From: Nannocystaceae bacterium
Lineage (GTDB): Bacteria > Myxococcota_A > Polyangia > Nannocystales > Nannocystaceae
Direction of reading: 5' to 3'
NCBI GenBank assembly: GCA_019694555.1
Contig: JAIBBS010000023.1
Coordinates: 1-63,843 of the forward strand
DNA length: 63,843 bases
In this document: positions 16,130 to 24,943 of the stretch, piece by piece
Numbering within the stretch: the stretch's first letter is position 1
Layout of the letters: each line of letters opens with the position of its first letter
The notes under the pieces: model-generated
The model's database searches: none
What the model was told of the DNA's origin: nothing
What the model saw: the letters and a program-made list of their open reading frames with translations, nothing else
Made by a program: the position numbers and the translations under genes

Positions 16130-17464
16130 ATGTTCGTCATCGCGGTGCTCGCGATCGGTTGCGGGCCCGCACCGACCACGGCCACGCCGCTGCAGTCGCC
16201 GAAGGACCCACCGCGGGCCCACGGCGCGGGCGCGCGGCACGTGGTCGTGCGCGGCGGCACACCGGTGTTCGACACGCAGGATGCGACGAGCCCGCGTGGT
16301 TGGCTCGGCGCGGACGATCGGATCGGCGGCTGGACCCTGCGCGTGGTCGACGACGACGGCGCTCGCCTGCGCCTGAGCGCCGATCTCGACGCGTCGTTCG
16401 AACCCTGTGCCGCCGGCGTCGACGGCTTGCGCGGCCTCGGGCTCGAGCTGTACGTGCCCAAGACCGCGCTCGCGACCGTCATCACGCGCGAGGTGACGCT
16501 CACCGCCGATGATTGCGAGACCATCGTGGCGCGCCCCGGCGTCGTGGTCACCGCGCTGTGCGAAGCGGGCGGCGCCAAGCGCTATCGCGTGGGTAGCTGC
16601 CCCAACGCCGATTGCGTGTACGAGGTGCCCGACGACGCGATCGGCACCGACTACGTCGCGAGTCCGCATGCCGCCGCCGGCCCCAGCGGCGACGAGACCG
16701 CGTTCCCGATCGCGTGCGTCGACGCGATCGATGCCGCCGGCACGCGGCGGCCGCTGCTGCGCGACAGCACGTGGGGCCGACCGCCCGCGACCGCGCTCGC
16801 GCGCGGCGGCCTCGCGCCGGCGCAGGGCAAGCTGCCGGCGTGCGAGCTCGAGCCAACCGCGGTGTTCTGCGACGAGCGACCGCGGCTGGGCTTCGATCAC
16901 GTGCAGTACGCGCTGCGGGACGGCGCGAAGGTGACGTGGCGCGATGGCACGCCGGCCGGGGTCGCCGCGACGTCGCAGCGCTTCCGCGCGGTCCCTCGCG
17001 GCACCGGCGATCGGCTGTGTTGGGGCGCGGTCGAGGGTGGATCGAGCCGCGAAGACCTCGTGTTGTGCGCCCCGGCGGACGCGATCCAACGCGTCGAGGA
17101 GGCGCACGCAGTGGTGTTGCAGGCGCGACGCGACGGCCAGCGCATCCACTGGTTCGAGCGGGACGACGCGACCGCGTGCTACCGCGAGGCGCTGTCGAGC
17201 TCGCCCGCGCTCGCGGGTCGCGTACACGCGAGCTTCCGCGTCGAGGCGAAGGCCACGACGCTGGCACGTGTCGATCGACCGGGCGACGACGCGTTCGCGC
17301 GCTGCCTCGCGGCGCGCCTCGACGCACGCGACGACGCGCGAGCACCCCACACGCTCGAGCTCACGATCGAGCTGCATCCCGCCGTCACGGCAGGCCCAGC
17401 ACGCGCGCCGGCGGACGGATCCCCGGCTTCGGATCGCCGGTCCCCAGACGCCCCCCGTCGTTGA
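16130..17464 (+). CDS. Secreted lipoprotein with AgmX/PglI-like C-terminal domain
   Basis: 444 residues. The signal peptide FVIAVLAIGC gives lipidation at about Cys11. An N-terminal beta-rich region (about 30-230) reads like an SH3-type/WW repeat with WTLRVVDDDGARLRLS. At about 350-420 a segment CYREALSSSPALAGRVHASF ... CLAARLDA matches the pattern of the myxobacterial AgmX/PglI C-terminal domain, in which two cysteines flank the helix-strand core. Such tails occur on gliding- and export-linked proteins. The next gene, on the opposite strand, carries the same kind of domain, and the two genes' 3' ends overlap by 80 nt. Exact role unknown. Confidence 0.7.
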   Translation: MFVIAVLAIGCGPAPTTATPLQSPKDPPRAHGAGARHVVVRGGTPVFDTQDATSPRGWLGADDRIGGWTLRVVDDDGARLRLSADLDASFEPCAAGVDGLRGLGLELYVPKTALATVITREVTLTADDCETIVARPGVVVTALCEAGGAKRYRVGSCPNADCVYEVPDDAIGTDYVASPHAAAGPSGDETAFPIACVDAIDAAGTRRPLLRDSTWGRPPATALARGGLAPAQGKLPACELEPTAVFCDERPRLGFDHVQYALRDGAKVTWRDGTPAGVAATSQRFRAVPRGTGDRLCWGAVEGGSSREDLVLCAPADAIQRVEEAHAVVLQARRDGQRIHWFERDDATACYREALSSSPALAGRVHASFRVEAKATTLARVDRPGDDAFARCLAARLDARDDARAPHTLELTIELHPAVTAGPARAPADGSPASDRRSPDAPRR

Positions 17465-18827
17465 TCCCCCAGCACCACGCGGTGCCGTCCTTGCGCAGAC
17501 CACAGCTCATCGTGGGTCCCGCCGAGATCTCGACGTAGTCGCGCTTCTCGTCGACATCGCGCACGACGAACTTCGTGCTCGTCTCGATGCCGGGGCCGAA
17601 CGCGCCGTCGGCGTTCGCGCCGAAGCACAGGTGCGTGCCGTCCTTGCGACGGCCACAGATGTGGCGCCAGCCGATCGACACCGTCTCGAGTCCGCGCACG
17701 CCGTCGATTCCGGCCGGGCGTCCCGGTGACTGCAGGCGATTGCCGTGGATGCCGGGGCCGTCGAAGCCGTGGGTGTAGCCCCAGCACTGCAGCGTCGTGT
17801 CGGCCAGGACGGCACAGGTGAAGTATCCGTTCGACGCCAGCGCGACGGCCTGGTCGAGCACCGGCCGCGCCGTCCGCAGCGCGCCGTCTTGCGTCTGTAC
17901 GAACAGCATCGCCGCGATCGTGGCGGGCTTGCCCGACTCGGGTCGCAGCGCGGGCGCGTCGGCGAACCATGCCGCCGCGGCGCAGCGATGCAGCGCCTCG
18001 GTCGCGTGCGCGCCCAGCTGCGAGCGCAAGGGACGGACGTCGGTGACCAGGCCCTTGCCGTCGACCTCGATCTCGAACTCGATCGTGCGGCGCTGCTCGT
18101 CCGCGCCGAGCGCATCGACGCAGCGCGCGAGCTGCTGGTCGAGCGGTTTGGTGGCCTTCCAGAAGGCCTTGGTGTCGAACTTCCCGCTGCGGAAGTCGAT
18201 GGCCTGCGCGACCCAGGCATCGGCGCCCGCGGTGCCGCGATCGAAGCTCGGTTCGGAATCGTCGGCGGTGCCGAGCACGCCGTCCATGTCGCGACCCCAG
18301 CACTTCACCGTGCCGCCGCGTTCGAGCGCACACGCGTGATAGAAGCCCGCGGCGACTTGGATCGCGTCCGCGACGCCGAGCACCTCGCGCGCCACCGGCG
18401 GCGCTGCGGCGCGGTACTGCGGCCGCCAGCACGCGACGCGCTCGCCGACGGTGGCGCAGGCGAGCTCGGCACCCACGGCGATGCCGTTGCTGCCCGTGAC
18501 GCCCTCGACCTCGTGCTGCGCCCGCTCGTCCCAACAGGTCACGCGGCCGGTCGCATGGCGGGCACACGCCGACTCGTAGCCCGCCGCGACCTCGACCGCG
18601 TCGTCGATGCCGGGGATCGCGAAGGCCTTGCCCTCGGTGTGACCGCGCGCGAGGCCCCAGCAGTAGACCTTGCCCGATCGCAGCGCACAGTTGTAGATGC
18701 CACCGGTGGCGATGCGACGCGCCACGATCGGCGACGGCGACGGCGACGGCTTCACGTCCGCGTTGGCCGGCGGTGCGAGCGAACCCGAGAGTAGCCACGC
18801 CGATGCGACGACCATTGCGAGCATCAT
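17385..18827 (-). CDS. RCC1-repeat protein with an inserted AgmX/PglI-like domain
   Basis: 480 residues from the ATGATG at 18827; the signal peptide is MMLAMVVASAWLLSGSLA. Seven RCC1-type blades are visible, each with the pattern A-x-G-x-x-x-x-C-A-L ... V-x-C-W-G: four before residue 180 and three after 330. Between them, at about 220-315, sits FWKATKPLDQQLARCVDALG followed by IEFEIEVDGKGLVTDVRPL and CAAAAWF, an AgmX/PglI-like tail domain. An insertion in the middle of a propeller is unusual. RCC1 repeats in bacteria usually mediate protein contacts at the surface. TACCGT lies 7 nt upstream of the start as a possible -10 box. Confidence 0.8.
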   Translation of the reverse strand: MMLAMVVASAWLLSGSLAPPANADVKPSPSPSPIVARRIATGGIYNCALRSGKVYCWGLARGHTEGKAFAIPGIDDAVEVAAGYESACARHATGRVTCWDERAQHEVEGVTGSNGIAVGAELACATVGERVACWRPQYRAAAPPVAREVLGVADAIQVAAGFYHACALERGGTVKCWGRDMDGVLGTADDSEPSFDRGTAGADAWVAQAIDFRSGKFDTKAFWKATKPLDQQLARCVDALGADEQRRTIEFEIEVDGKGLVTDVRPLRSQLGAHATEALHRCAAAAWFADAPALRPESGKPATIAAMLFVQTQDGALRTARPVLDQAVALASNGYFTCAVLADTTLQCWGYTHGFDGPGIHGNRLQSPGRPAGIDGVRGLETVSIGWRHICGRRKDGTHLCFGANADGAFGPGIETSTKFVVRDVDEKRDYVEISAGPTMSCGLRKDGTAWCWGINDGGRLGTGDPKPGIRPPARVLGLP

Positions 18828-18921
18828 CGTCTCTACGGTATCAGTCGACGCAGCCGCCGTCGAAGCCGGGCACGGTCGGCATGCCACGGCCCGCGCCGGG
18901 CGGTGCCTGCCGCGATCGGTG

Positions 18922-19911
18922 TCACTGCGTCCAGCGGACGTGGAAGTGATCCGCGTGCCCCCGCCAGTCGCGGATGATGCCCGCGGTCGCGCGGTTGCCC
19001 TTGGGATACTGGAACAGCGCATCGAGGGTCTCGCGCGGCGTACCGCTGCCGAGCGCGTGCTCGTACAGCAGCCGTTGCACCTCGTAGTCCATGAAGATCC
19101 ACGCGACCGCGTGGCTGTCGAGCAGCGCGCGCACCAGCTTCCACGTGCGCGCGCGATCGAGGTTCGCGGCGGTCGCGGTCACGAAGCGCGAGACGTCCGC
19201 GACGCTGCCGCGCAGCACGTAGCCGATGTCGACGTCGCGGCCGGCGCGGTGCGAGATGTGCGGTGGGAACGGCCCGCCGCCGGGCTTGCTGAGATCGCCG
19301 ACGTGCACGTCGGGACCGCCCTCGGCGACCCGCACGTAGGCACGCAACGCCTCGCGCAGCCGATGCACCGCGCGGCGCGTGCCCCAGGCGTACGCCGGCG
19401 TCTTCACCACCCAACCCGGGCCCGACTCGAGCTGCACGCCGTCGGCCATGGTCTCGGGCATCGATTCGTCGATGAAGTCGGCGTAGAAGACGTCGTCGGG
19501 CGACAGCGCGGCCGGCTCGGCGCCGGCGAGCAGCACCTCGCGTTGCTCGTCGTGCAGCAGCTCGACGCGACCCGCGGCGATCGACGCCACGATCGCGGTC
19601 TTGCGGATCGCGTCGCCGCTGCGATAGTGCGCGATGGTGCCGGCCTCGGCGTCGCGGATCGTCGCGCGTGCCTGGGCAGGATCCTCGGGCACCTGCGTCG
19701 CGAGCAGCACCAGCGGCAGCGTGGTCGCCGGCAGCTGCGGCGGCGCGGGCACCGATGGCGGCGCGGCGTTCGTGCCCGGCTCCGCGCCCAGGTCGGGCGT
19801 CGTGTTCGACGGCGCCTCCGACTCGACCGCCGGATCCTGCTGCACCACCGCCGGCGGCGGCTCGCGCCCGCACGCCAGCAGCGCCAAGCCCAGCGCCGCG
19901 GCCCGCCTCAC
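18922..19911 (-). CDS. Penicillin-insensitive murein endopeptidase-like lipoprotein (peptidase M74/MepA family)
   Basis: 329 residues. The GTG start at 19911 overlaps the TGA of the M14 gene (GTGA), implying coupled translation. The signal peptide LGLALLACG gives a lipidated Cys near residue 13, followed by a Pro/Ala linker. The metal-binding motifs are HISHRAGRDVDIGYV (His and Asp ligands) and HADHFHVRW (the H-x-H ligand set) near the C-terminus, as in MepA/LAS peptidases. This family cuts D-Ala-meso-DAP crosslinks of peptidoglycan in the periplasm. The gene follows an M14 carboxypeptidase gene, so the pair probably trims the same wall peptides. Confidence 0.85.
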   Translation of the reverse strand: MRRAAALGLALLACGREPPPAVVQQDPAVESEAPSNTTPDLGAEPGTNAAPPSVPAPPQLPATTLPLVLLATQVPEDPAQARATIRDAEAGTIAHYRSGDAIRKTAIVASIAAGRVELLHDEQREVLLAGAEPAALSPDDVFYADFIDESMPETMADGVQLESGPGWVVKTPAYAWGTRRAVHRLREALRAYVRVAEGGPDVHVGDLSKPGGGPFPPHISHRAGRDVDIGYVLRGSVADVSRFVTATAANLDRARTWKLVRALLDSHAVAWIFMDYEVQRLLYEHALGSGTPRETLDALFQYPKGNRATAGIIRDWRGHADHFHVRWTQ

Positions 19912-22088
19912 TTCACCACGATCTCCACGTCGGTCCGTCGCGCGCCGACCTTGACCACGCGCTCGAACGGCTCGCCCTTCTCGGGCGTCACGACCACGCG
20001 ATAGCTGCCCGGTCGCGCGACCGCGCGATCGAAGCGGCCGTCGCGGGCGCGCGTGGTCCAGCGTTCGCCCTCGAAGCGCTCGATCTCCGCGAGGTGGACC
20101 TCGGCGGCGACCGGCTTGCCCGCGGCGTCGCGCACGTGCCCGCCGACCCATGGCCCGCGCACGCGATCGAGCAGCGCCATCCACAGCGGACGCGTGGCCG
20201 CGATGGCCTCGTTGCGCACGTCGAGCGCGGGGTTGTGGTGCGAGCCCTCGATCACGAACGCGATGGTGCCGTGTTCGTGCAGGTACCAGTCCTGGTCGCT
20301 GCCCGCGACCGGGTACGGGCCCTTGCGCACCGCGTAGCTGCGATCGTTGGGCTGCACGCCACCGGCGGTCGCGAGCTCGATGCCGATGGCCTTGGGCACG
20401 TCGGGCTCGAGGTCGCGCTTGGTCTCGACCACGTAGGAGCTGTACACGTCGGTGCCGTAGGTGTGAAACGACAGCACCGCGGCGAAGCGCTCGCGCTCGG
20501 CCAGGCCCATCATCGCCAGCGTCTCCGGCTCCGAGCCCGGCGCGGGCCCGCGATACCACTTGTGCATCGGAGCGTCGGAGCTGCCGGGCCCGCCCCAGCC
20601 GAAGGGGTAGTTGCGGTTGAGATCCACGCCCTCGAAGGGATCGGCGTGGCCGTCACCGTCGCCATCGAACGCGTTCTTGCGGATGGCGAAGCGCGACTCG
20701 TGCACGAACATGTGATTGCCGTCGACGTTGACCAGCGGCACGCACCAGATGTCGAGCTGCTCGAGCCAGGCCGTCACGCGCGGATCGTGGCGATGCCCGG
20801 CGAGCAGCGTGTCGATCGCGTCGAGCACGTACTCGATCGCGAGCAGCTCGCTGCCGTGGTGACCACCGTTGAACAGCACCGCGGGCACGTCGTCGCGCGA
20901 CTTGGCCGCGCCGATGCGCAGGGCCCAGATCGGCCGGCCGGCGTGGCTGCGGCCCAGCTCGACCAGCTCGGTGAGCTTGGGATGTCGCTCGTGGTAGGCG
21001 CGCAGCAGCTGCTCGACCAGCGCGGGATCCTTGTAGCTGTCGTCGAGCACGAAGCCGCGACCGCGCCGCTGCGCCGGCTGACCCTCGCGTGCGCGGAAGG
21101 CCTCGTTCTCGACCTTCCACGGAATGTTGCTGTCGACCGCGAGCACCGCGACCTCGCTGCGCCGCAGTCGCTCGTAGCCGACGGTGTCGAGGAACAACAC
21201 CGCGCGCTCGCCCTCGGGCGTCGCGAGCTTCGCCGTGACCGCGCCGCGCAGGGCCTTGGGCAAGCGCCGCAGCGCGTCCGCGTCGATCCAGGCGTAGCGG
21301 GTGTTGCCGAACGGCGTGACGTCCGAGGGCGGCATCACACCGTAGCGACGGCCGCGCGCGGGCATGTGCACGGTGCTGGCGTGCTTGGCCGCGTCCATCG
21401 CGGTGATCGCCGTGATCGCGGCCTTGGCGTCGTGCTTGGGTCCCACGCGCACGCCGACGCAGCCGAAGGCGTAGGTGGTGTCGTGCGCGGTCGTGGTCGC
21501 GATGTGCTCGAGCGTGTCGCCGTCGTAGACGCTCGCGACCAGCTGCGGCCCGACCATGAGCAGCACCAGCTCGAGCGTCTTGCGCTTCTCGAGCGGCGCG
21601 GTCTTGCTGCCGATCGCGGCCTCGGGGCCCAGCGGCAGCACCATGCCGCGGTCCCAGCGATGCAGCCGCAAGCTCTGGCCCTCGAGCGACGCGCCGTAGC
21701 CCGACAGCAACTCCGGCGGATCGCCGCTGTAGCGCTGACGCACCAGCACGCTGAGATCGAGCGACGCCGACGCCTCCATGCGCACGCGCACCAGACCGTT
21801 GCCCAGGTGCGCCGCGGGATCCTCGGGGAACCACAGCTGCTCGGCCGGTGGCGTCGCGAACACCGGCCGCAACCGATCGCCGTCGGTGGCGAAGCTGCCG
21901 CGGGTCTTGGCCTTGCCGATCACCGCGGCATCGGTCGCGCGCAGCTTGCCGAACAGCGTGCTCTCGCGCTTGGCGTCGTGCGCGGGGAAGCCCGAGACCG
22001 ACCGCACCGGCGGCGGCGCTGCGTGCACGTGACCCGCGGTCGCGCTCCACAACGCCACAGTCGCGATCGCGAGGCCGAGTCGACGCAC
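19908..22088 (-). CDS. Secreted M14-family zinc carboxypeptidase
   Basis: 726 residues from the GTG at 22088; no ATG in this frame gives a signal peptide, whereas VRRLGLAIATVALWSATAG does. The first ~300 residues are beta-rich and of unknown role. The catalytic domain has NGGHHGSEL (the H-x-x-E zinc pair), VNVDGNHMF, LNRNYPFGWGG (substrate-binding Asn-Arg), LSFHTYG (third zinc His) and FVIEGSHH with the catalytic Glu. The C-terminus is a transthyretin-like beta domain (VGGHVRDAAGKPVAAEVHLA), the usual companion of M14D enzymes. It would remove C-terminal residues from peptides or wall stems outside the cytoplasm. It overlaps the MepA-like gene and lies 62 nt after the FGE-domain gene. Confidence 0.9.
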   Translation of the reverse strand: MRRLGLAIATVALWSATAGHVHAAPPPVRSVSGFPAHDAKRESTLFGKLRATDAAVIGKAKTRGSFATDGDRLRPVFATPPAEQLWFPEDPAAHLGNGLVRVRMEASASLDLSVLVRQRYSGDPPELLSGYGASLEGQSLRLHRWDRGMVLPLGPEAAIGSKTAPLEKRKTLELVLLMVGPQLVASVYDGDTLEHIATTTAHDTTYAFGCVGVRVGPKHDAKAAITAITAMDAAKHASTVHMPARGRRYGVMPPSDVTPFGNTRYAWIDADALRRLPKALRGAVTAKLATPEGERAVLFLDTVGYERLRRSEVAVLAVDSNIPWKVENEAFRAREGQPAQRRGRGFVLDDSYKDPALVEQLLRAYHERHPKLTELVELGRSHAGRPIWALRIGAAKSRDDVPAVLFNGGHHGSELLAIEYVLDAIDTLLAGHRHDPRVTAWLEQLDIWCVPLVNVDGNHMFVHESRFAIRKNAFDGDGDGHADPFEGVDLNRNYPFGWGGPGSSDAPMHKWYRGPAPGSEPETLAMMGLAERERFAAVLSFHTYGTDVYSSYVVETKRDLEPDVPKAIGIELATAGGVQPNDRSYAVRKGPYPVAGSDQDWYLHEHGTIAFVIEGSHHNPALDVRNEAIAATRPLWMALLDRVRGPWVGGHVRDAAGKPVAAEVHLAEIERFEGERWTTRARDGRFDRAVARPGSYRVVVTPEKGEPFERVVKVGARRTDVEIVVK

Positions 22089-22150
22089 GTCGACAGCATG
22101 CGCGAGCCCGGTGGCCCGGGGCAAGTCCGCCGCCGAGATCGCCGTCGGCG

Positions 22151-24637
22151 TCAGTCGCCCGCGTTGCTGGGCAGACCGATGATGGTGACGTCGCCGTGGT
22201 CGGTGGGGATGCGCTCGAACAGCAGCTGCATCACCTGCTCGTAGCCGGCGCGTGCGATGCGGCGCTGCATCTGGCGGCCGCCCTCGACGTTGTGGTGCCA
22301 GTGCCCGCTCTGGCGGAAGCCGCCGCCGGACATGGTCTGCAGCACGATGCTGCGGTGATCGAACGGCAGACCGCGCACGTTGGCGCGGTAGCCGGCGGTG
22401 ATCTGACCGCCCCACGAGCTGGGTGCGTTCGAGGTGTAGAAGACGCGCACGGGCACGCCGAGCTTGCGCGCGGCCTCGCCGACGGTGCGCATCGAGTCCT
22501 TGCCCAGCAAGTCGCCCTTGATCGGCATGATGCGACCCTGCTGGAACAGCAGCCGCACGTAGGCGTAGTGCTCGGGGTTCGCGAGCCAGCCGTATCCCGG
22601 CGCCTTGGTCTCGGGCTCGAGCTGGCCGCGATAGTAGGTGTGCAGCCGATCGCGCGTGGCCCAGTAGCCGCGGCGGAGCTTCGCGAGCTCGGGCTTGCCC
22701 GCGAACTCCGCCTCGATCAGCTCGACCGCGCGCTTGGACTCGGGGCCCGACCACAGCGCGACGAACTCCTCCGGCGTCGCCGCGGCGAGCACGAACACGC
22801 GCAGGCGCTGGTGGTGATCGGTCACGCGCGGGTCGTAGTCCATGACCCACGCCCACTGCGAGCGCGCGATCGCGATGAACGAATAGTTCTGATCGCTGCC
22901 GACGCCGAGGTAGCCGCCGCCGATGTTCGCGAGGTAGCGCTGCCACAGGTACGCGCGCGGCTCGTTGGACTCGAGATAGGGGAACGGATCGCGGCAGCCG
23001 ACCTCGCTGCGACCGCCGCGGGACTGCGCCGGGCCCCAGGCCTCGCGCACGGTCTCGGAGCAGATCGGCTTCTCCTCGATCGGGTCTTGCGCGATGGCGT
23101 GGAATGTCGCCAGCGCGTCGGCGTCCGGCGGTGCGGGATCGGGCGGCGCGGTGCGGGGCGTCGCAATCGCGATCGGCGGGAACGCGGTCAGGACACCGTC
23201 GTCGGTCGCACAGCGCCCGCTGAGGCGGTGGTTGCCGCTGCGGACCGACTCGATGCGACGGTGCGCGCCGCGGATCCGCGCCGCGGGCCAGTACCACGAT
23301 CCACCCCGCAGCACGCGCGTGGACTTGCACGGCGTCGCGCCGTCGCACGGGCCCTGGGGATCGCGACCATTGCACGCAGCGCCGCAGGCCACGAGGTCCT
23401 CCACGCCGGCGCTCGCGGTCCACTCGTAGCCATTGCCGGCCATCTCGAACAGCCCGTAGTGGCCGGCGGGGAAGTGCCCCACGGGCTTGGTGTCGTGCTC
23501 GTTGCAATCCCAGCGATGGGCCTTGCCGGGATAGGGCTTGCAACCCACCGGCGCACATTCGCGGTACTGCGCGCGATCGCAGGTGGGCTCGTCGTTGCCC
23601 CACGGATAGACGTCGCCGTCGGGACCGCGCGCGGCCTTCTCCCACTCCCATTCGGTGGGCAGGCGCTTGCCCGCCCACGCGCAGTAGCGGACCGCGCGTT
23701 CCCAGTCGAGCGGCACCATCGGCTGCTGCGGACCCACGAATGGTTGCATGATCTTCTGCTCGCCGTTGCGGCGGCGCGGGCAGGCGCCGGCGGCATGGCA
23801 GCGATCGTACTCGGCGATCGTGATCTCCTTCTGATCGATGTAGAACGTCGAGATCTCGAGCTCGCGCGCCGGGCGTTCCTCGGGTGGGCCGTCGTCGCTG
23901 CCGACCCGCACGAATCCACCGGGCACACACGACATGCCCGGCGGCGGCTCGACGCAGGGTGCGTGATCCGAGCCCAGGATCGCACCGGGCAGCCCCGCGG
24001 CTGCGGCCGCGGCGAGGATCGTCACCAGCGCCGCGGCGGGATTCGCATCCGCGATCTCGATCGCGAGCGGGCGCTCGCGCGAGCCCGGCGACAGCGCTGC
24101 GAACAACGCCGCGTCCACGGTGTCGGCCCGCGCGAGCGAGCGCGTGCCCTCGAAGAGCTCCACGCCGTGCTCGCGGACCTGCAATCGCGCACCGTCGCCG
24201 CGCGGGGCGAACGACAGCGGGATCGCGACCGTGGTCGCGCCTGCGACGATGCGATCGATCCGCGGCGTCGCCAGCGACGCGAGCACGCCCCGCACCGCGC
24301 CGACCGTCACGTCGTCGCCCAGCTCGAATCCCGCGATGGCCTCGCCCGCGACCGCATCGCGCACCGCCGCCAGCACATAGCTGGGCTGCAGATCGTCGGT
24401 CAGCACACCGGGCGCCGTCGCCGGCCGCAGCGGCGACAGCTCGCGATCGCCCAGCCGCACCCCACCGCGCCCGAGCGTCAGCATCCGCGGACCCGCGGGC
24501 GCGCCCGTCGTCGCCCCGTCGCGCGCCGCCTCGCCGCCGCCGGCCTGCGGCGCGGTGCTCGGCCCGACCGCAGGCGGCTCGCCGCAGCCACCGACGAGCA
24601 TGCCGAGCACGACCACGCGCGTCGCGGAGCGGATCAC
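22151..24637 (-). CDS. Two-domain lipoprotein: FGE-sulfatase (SUMF1-like) and LIC_10091-like domain
   Basis: 828 residues from the GTG at 24637, whose signal peptide ends LGMLVGGC. The region to about 230 is unassigned. The FGE-sulfatase domain (about 240-460) shows FVRVGSDDGPPEERPARELE, EITIAEYDRC, AVRYCAWAGKRLPTEWEWEK, YPWGNDEPTC and VLRGGSWYWPAARIRGAHRR. The C-terminal half has YLGVGSDQNYSFIAIARSQW, MDYDPRVTDHHQRL, PIKGDLLGKDSMRTVGEAAR and VRVFYTSNAPSSWG, resembling the LIC_10091-like lipoprotein family with a SAM-methyltransferase-like fold. The fusion is unusual, and the LIC_10091 match is from memory of the motif order. It heads a unit with two peptidase genes. Confidence 0.8.
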   Translation of the reverse strand: MIRSATRVVVLGMLVGGCGEPPAVGPSTAPQAGGGEAARDGATTGAPAGPRMLTLGRGGVRLGDRELSPLRPATAPGVLTDDLQPSYVLAAVRDAVAGEAIAGFELGDDVTVGAVRGVLASLATPRIDRIVAGATTVAIPLSFAPRGDGARLQVREHGVELFEGTRSLARADTVDAALFAALSPGSRERPLAIEIADANPAAALVTILAAAAAAGLPGAILGSDHAPCVEPPPGMSCVPGGFVRVGSDDGPPEERPARELEISTFYIDQKEITIAEYDRCHAAGACPRRRNGEQKIMQPFVGPQQPMVPLDWERAVRYCAWAGKRLPTEWEWEKAARGPDGDVYPWGNDEPTCDRAQYRECAPVGCKPYPGKAHRWDCNEHDTKPVGHFPAGHYGLFEMAGNGYEWTASAGVEDLVACGAACNGRDPQGPCDGATPCKSTRVLRGGSWYWPAARIRGAHRRIESVRSGNHRLSGRCATDDGVLTAFPPIAIATPRTAPPDPAPPDADALATFHAIAQDPIEEKPICSETVREAWGPAQSRGGRSEVGCRDPFPYLESNEPRAYLWQRYLANIGGGYLGVGSDQNYSFIAIARSQWAWVMDYDPRVTDHHQRLRVFVLAAATPEEFVALWSGPESKRAVELIEAEFAGKPELAKLRRGYWATRDRLHTYYRGQLEPETKAPGYGWLANPEHYAYVRLLFQQGRIMPIKGDLLGKDSMRTVGEAARKLGVPVRVFYTSNAPSSWGGQITAGYRANVRGLPFDHRSIVLQTMSGGGFRQSGHWHHNVEGGRQMQRRIARAGYEQVMQLLFERIPTDHGDVTIIGLPSNAGD

Positions 24638-24943
24638 GTCGGACGTTGATACCCCGCTCGGGTGCGCCGACTCAAGGCGCGCCACCGAGCCCGCGATGCG
24701 AGCGTCGCGACGCATGGCCGGCTCGGGTCAGAAGCGATGCGATGCGGGACGGGCAGGTCGCGGCGGGGGGTGACGCGCGGGTCGGCGCGGCGGGGGGACG
24801 GGGGGCGGCTCGGGTGTGGCCGGCCTCCAGCACGAGCGCGCCCTGGGAGTGCAGCCGCCGCGCAACGCGACGCCGACGATCGATCGGCCAAAGCGACACG
24901 CGCCCCACTCGATGCGTTGTCGGAGCTGTTGCGATCGGCAAAG
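24638..24943. other. 306-bp divergent intergenic region with G-rich tract
   Basis: This lies between the divergent genes starting at 24637 and 24944. On the minus strand TATCAA lies 8 nt upstream of the GTG at 24637. On the plus strand 24765-24814 contains three runs of six guanines (24765-24770, 24792-24797, 24800-24805) plus shorter runs, the pattern of an intramolecular G-quadruplex. No gene with convincing composition was found in it. Confidence 0.5.

Noticed and set aside
19668..22244. 858-codon plus-strand frame opposite the M14 peptidase
   Set aside because: Antisense to a gene with a complete set of zinc-peptidase motifs; no recognisable domain of its own.
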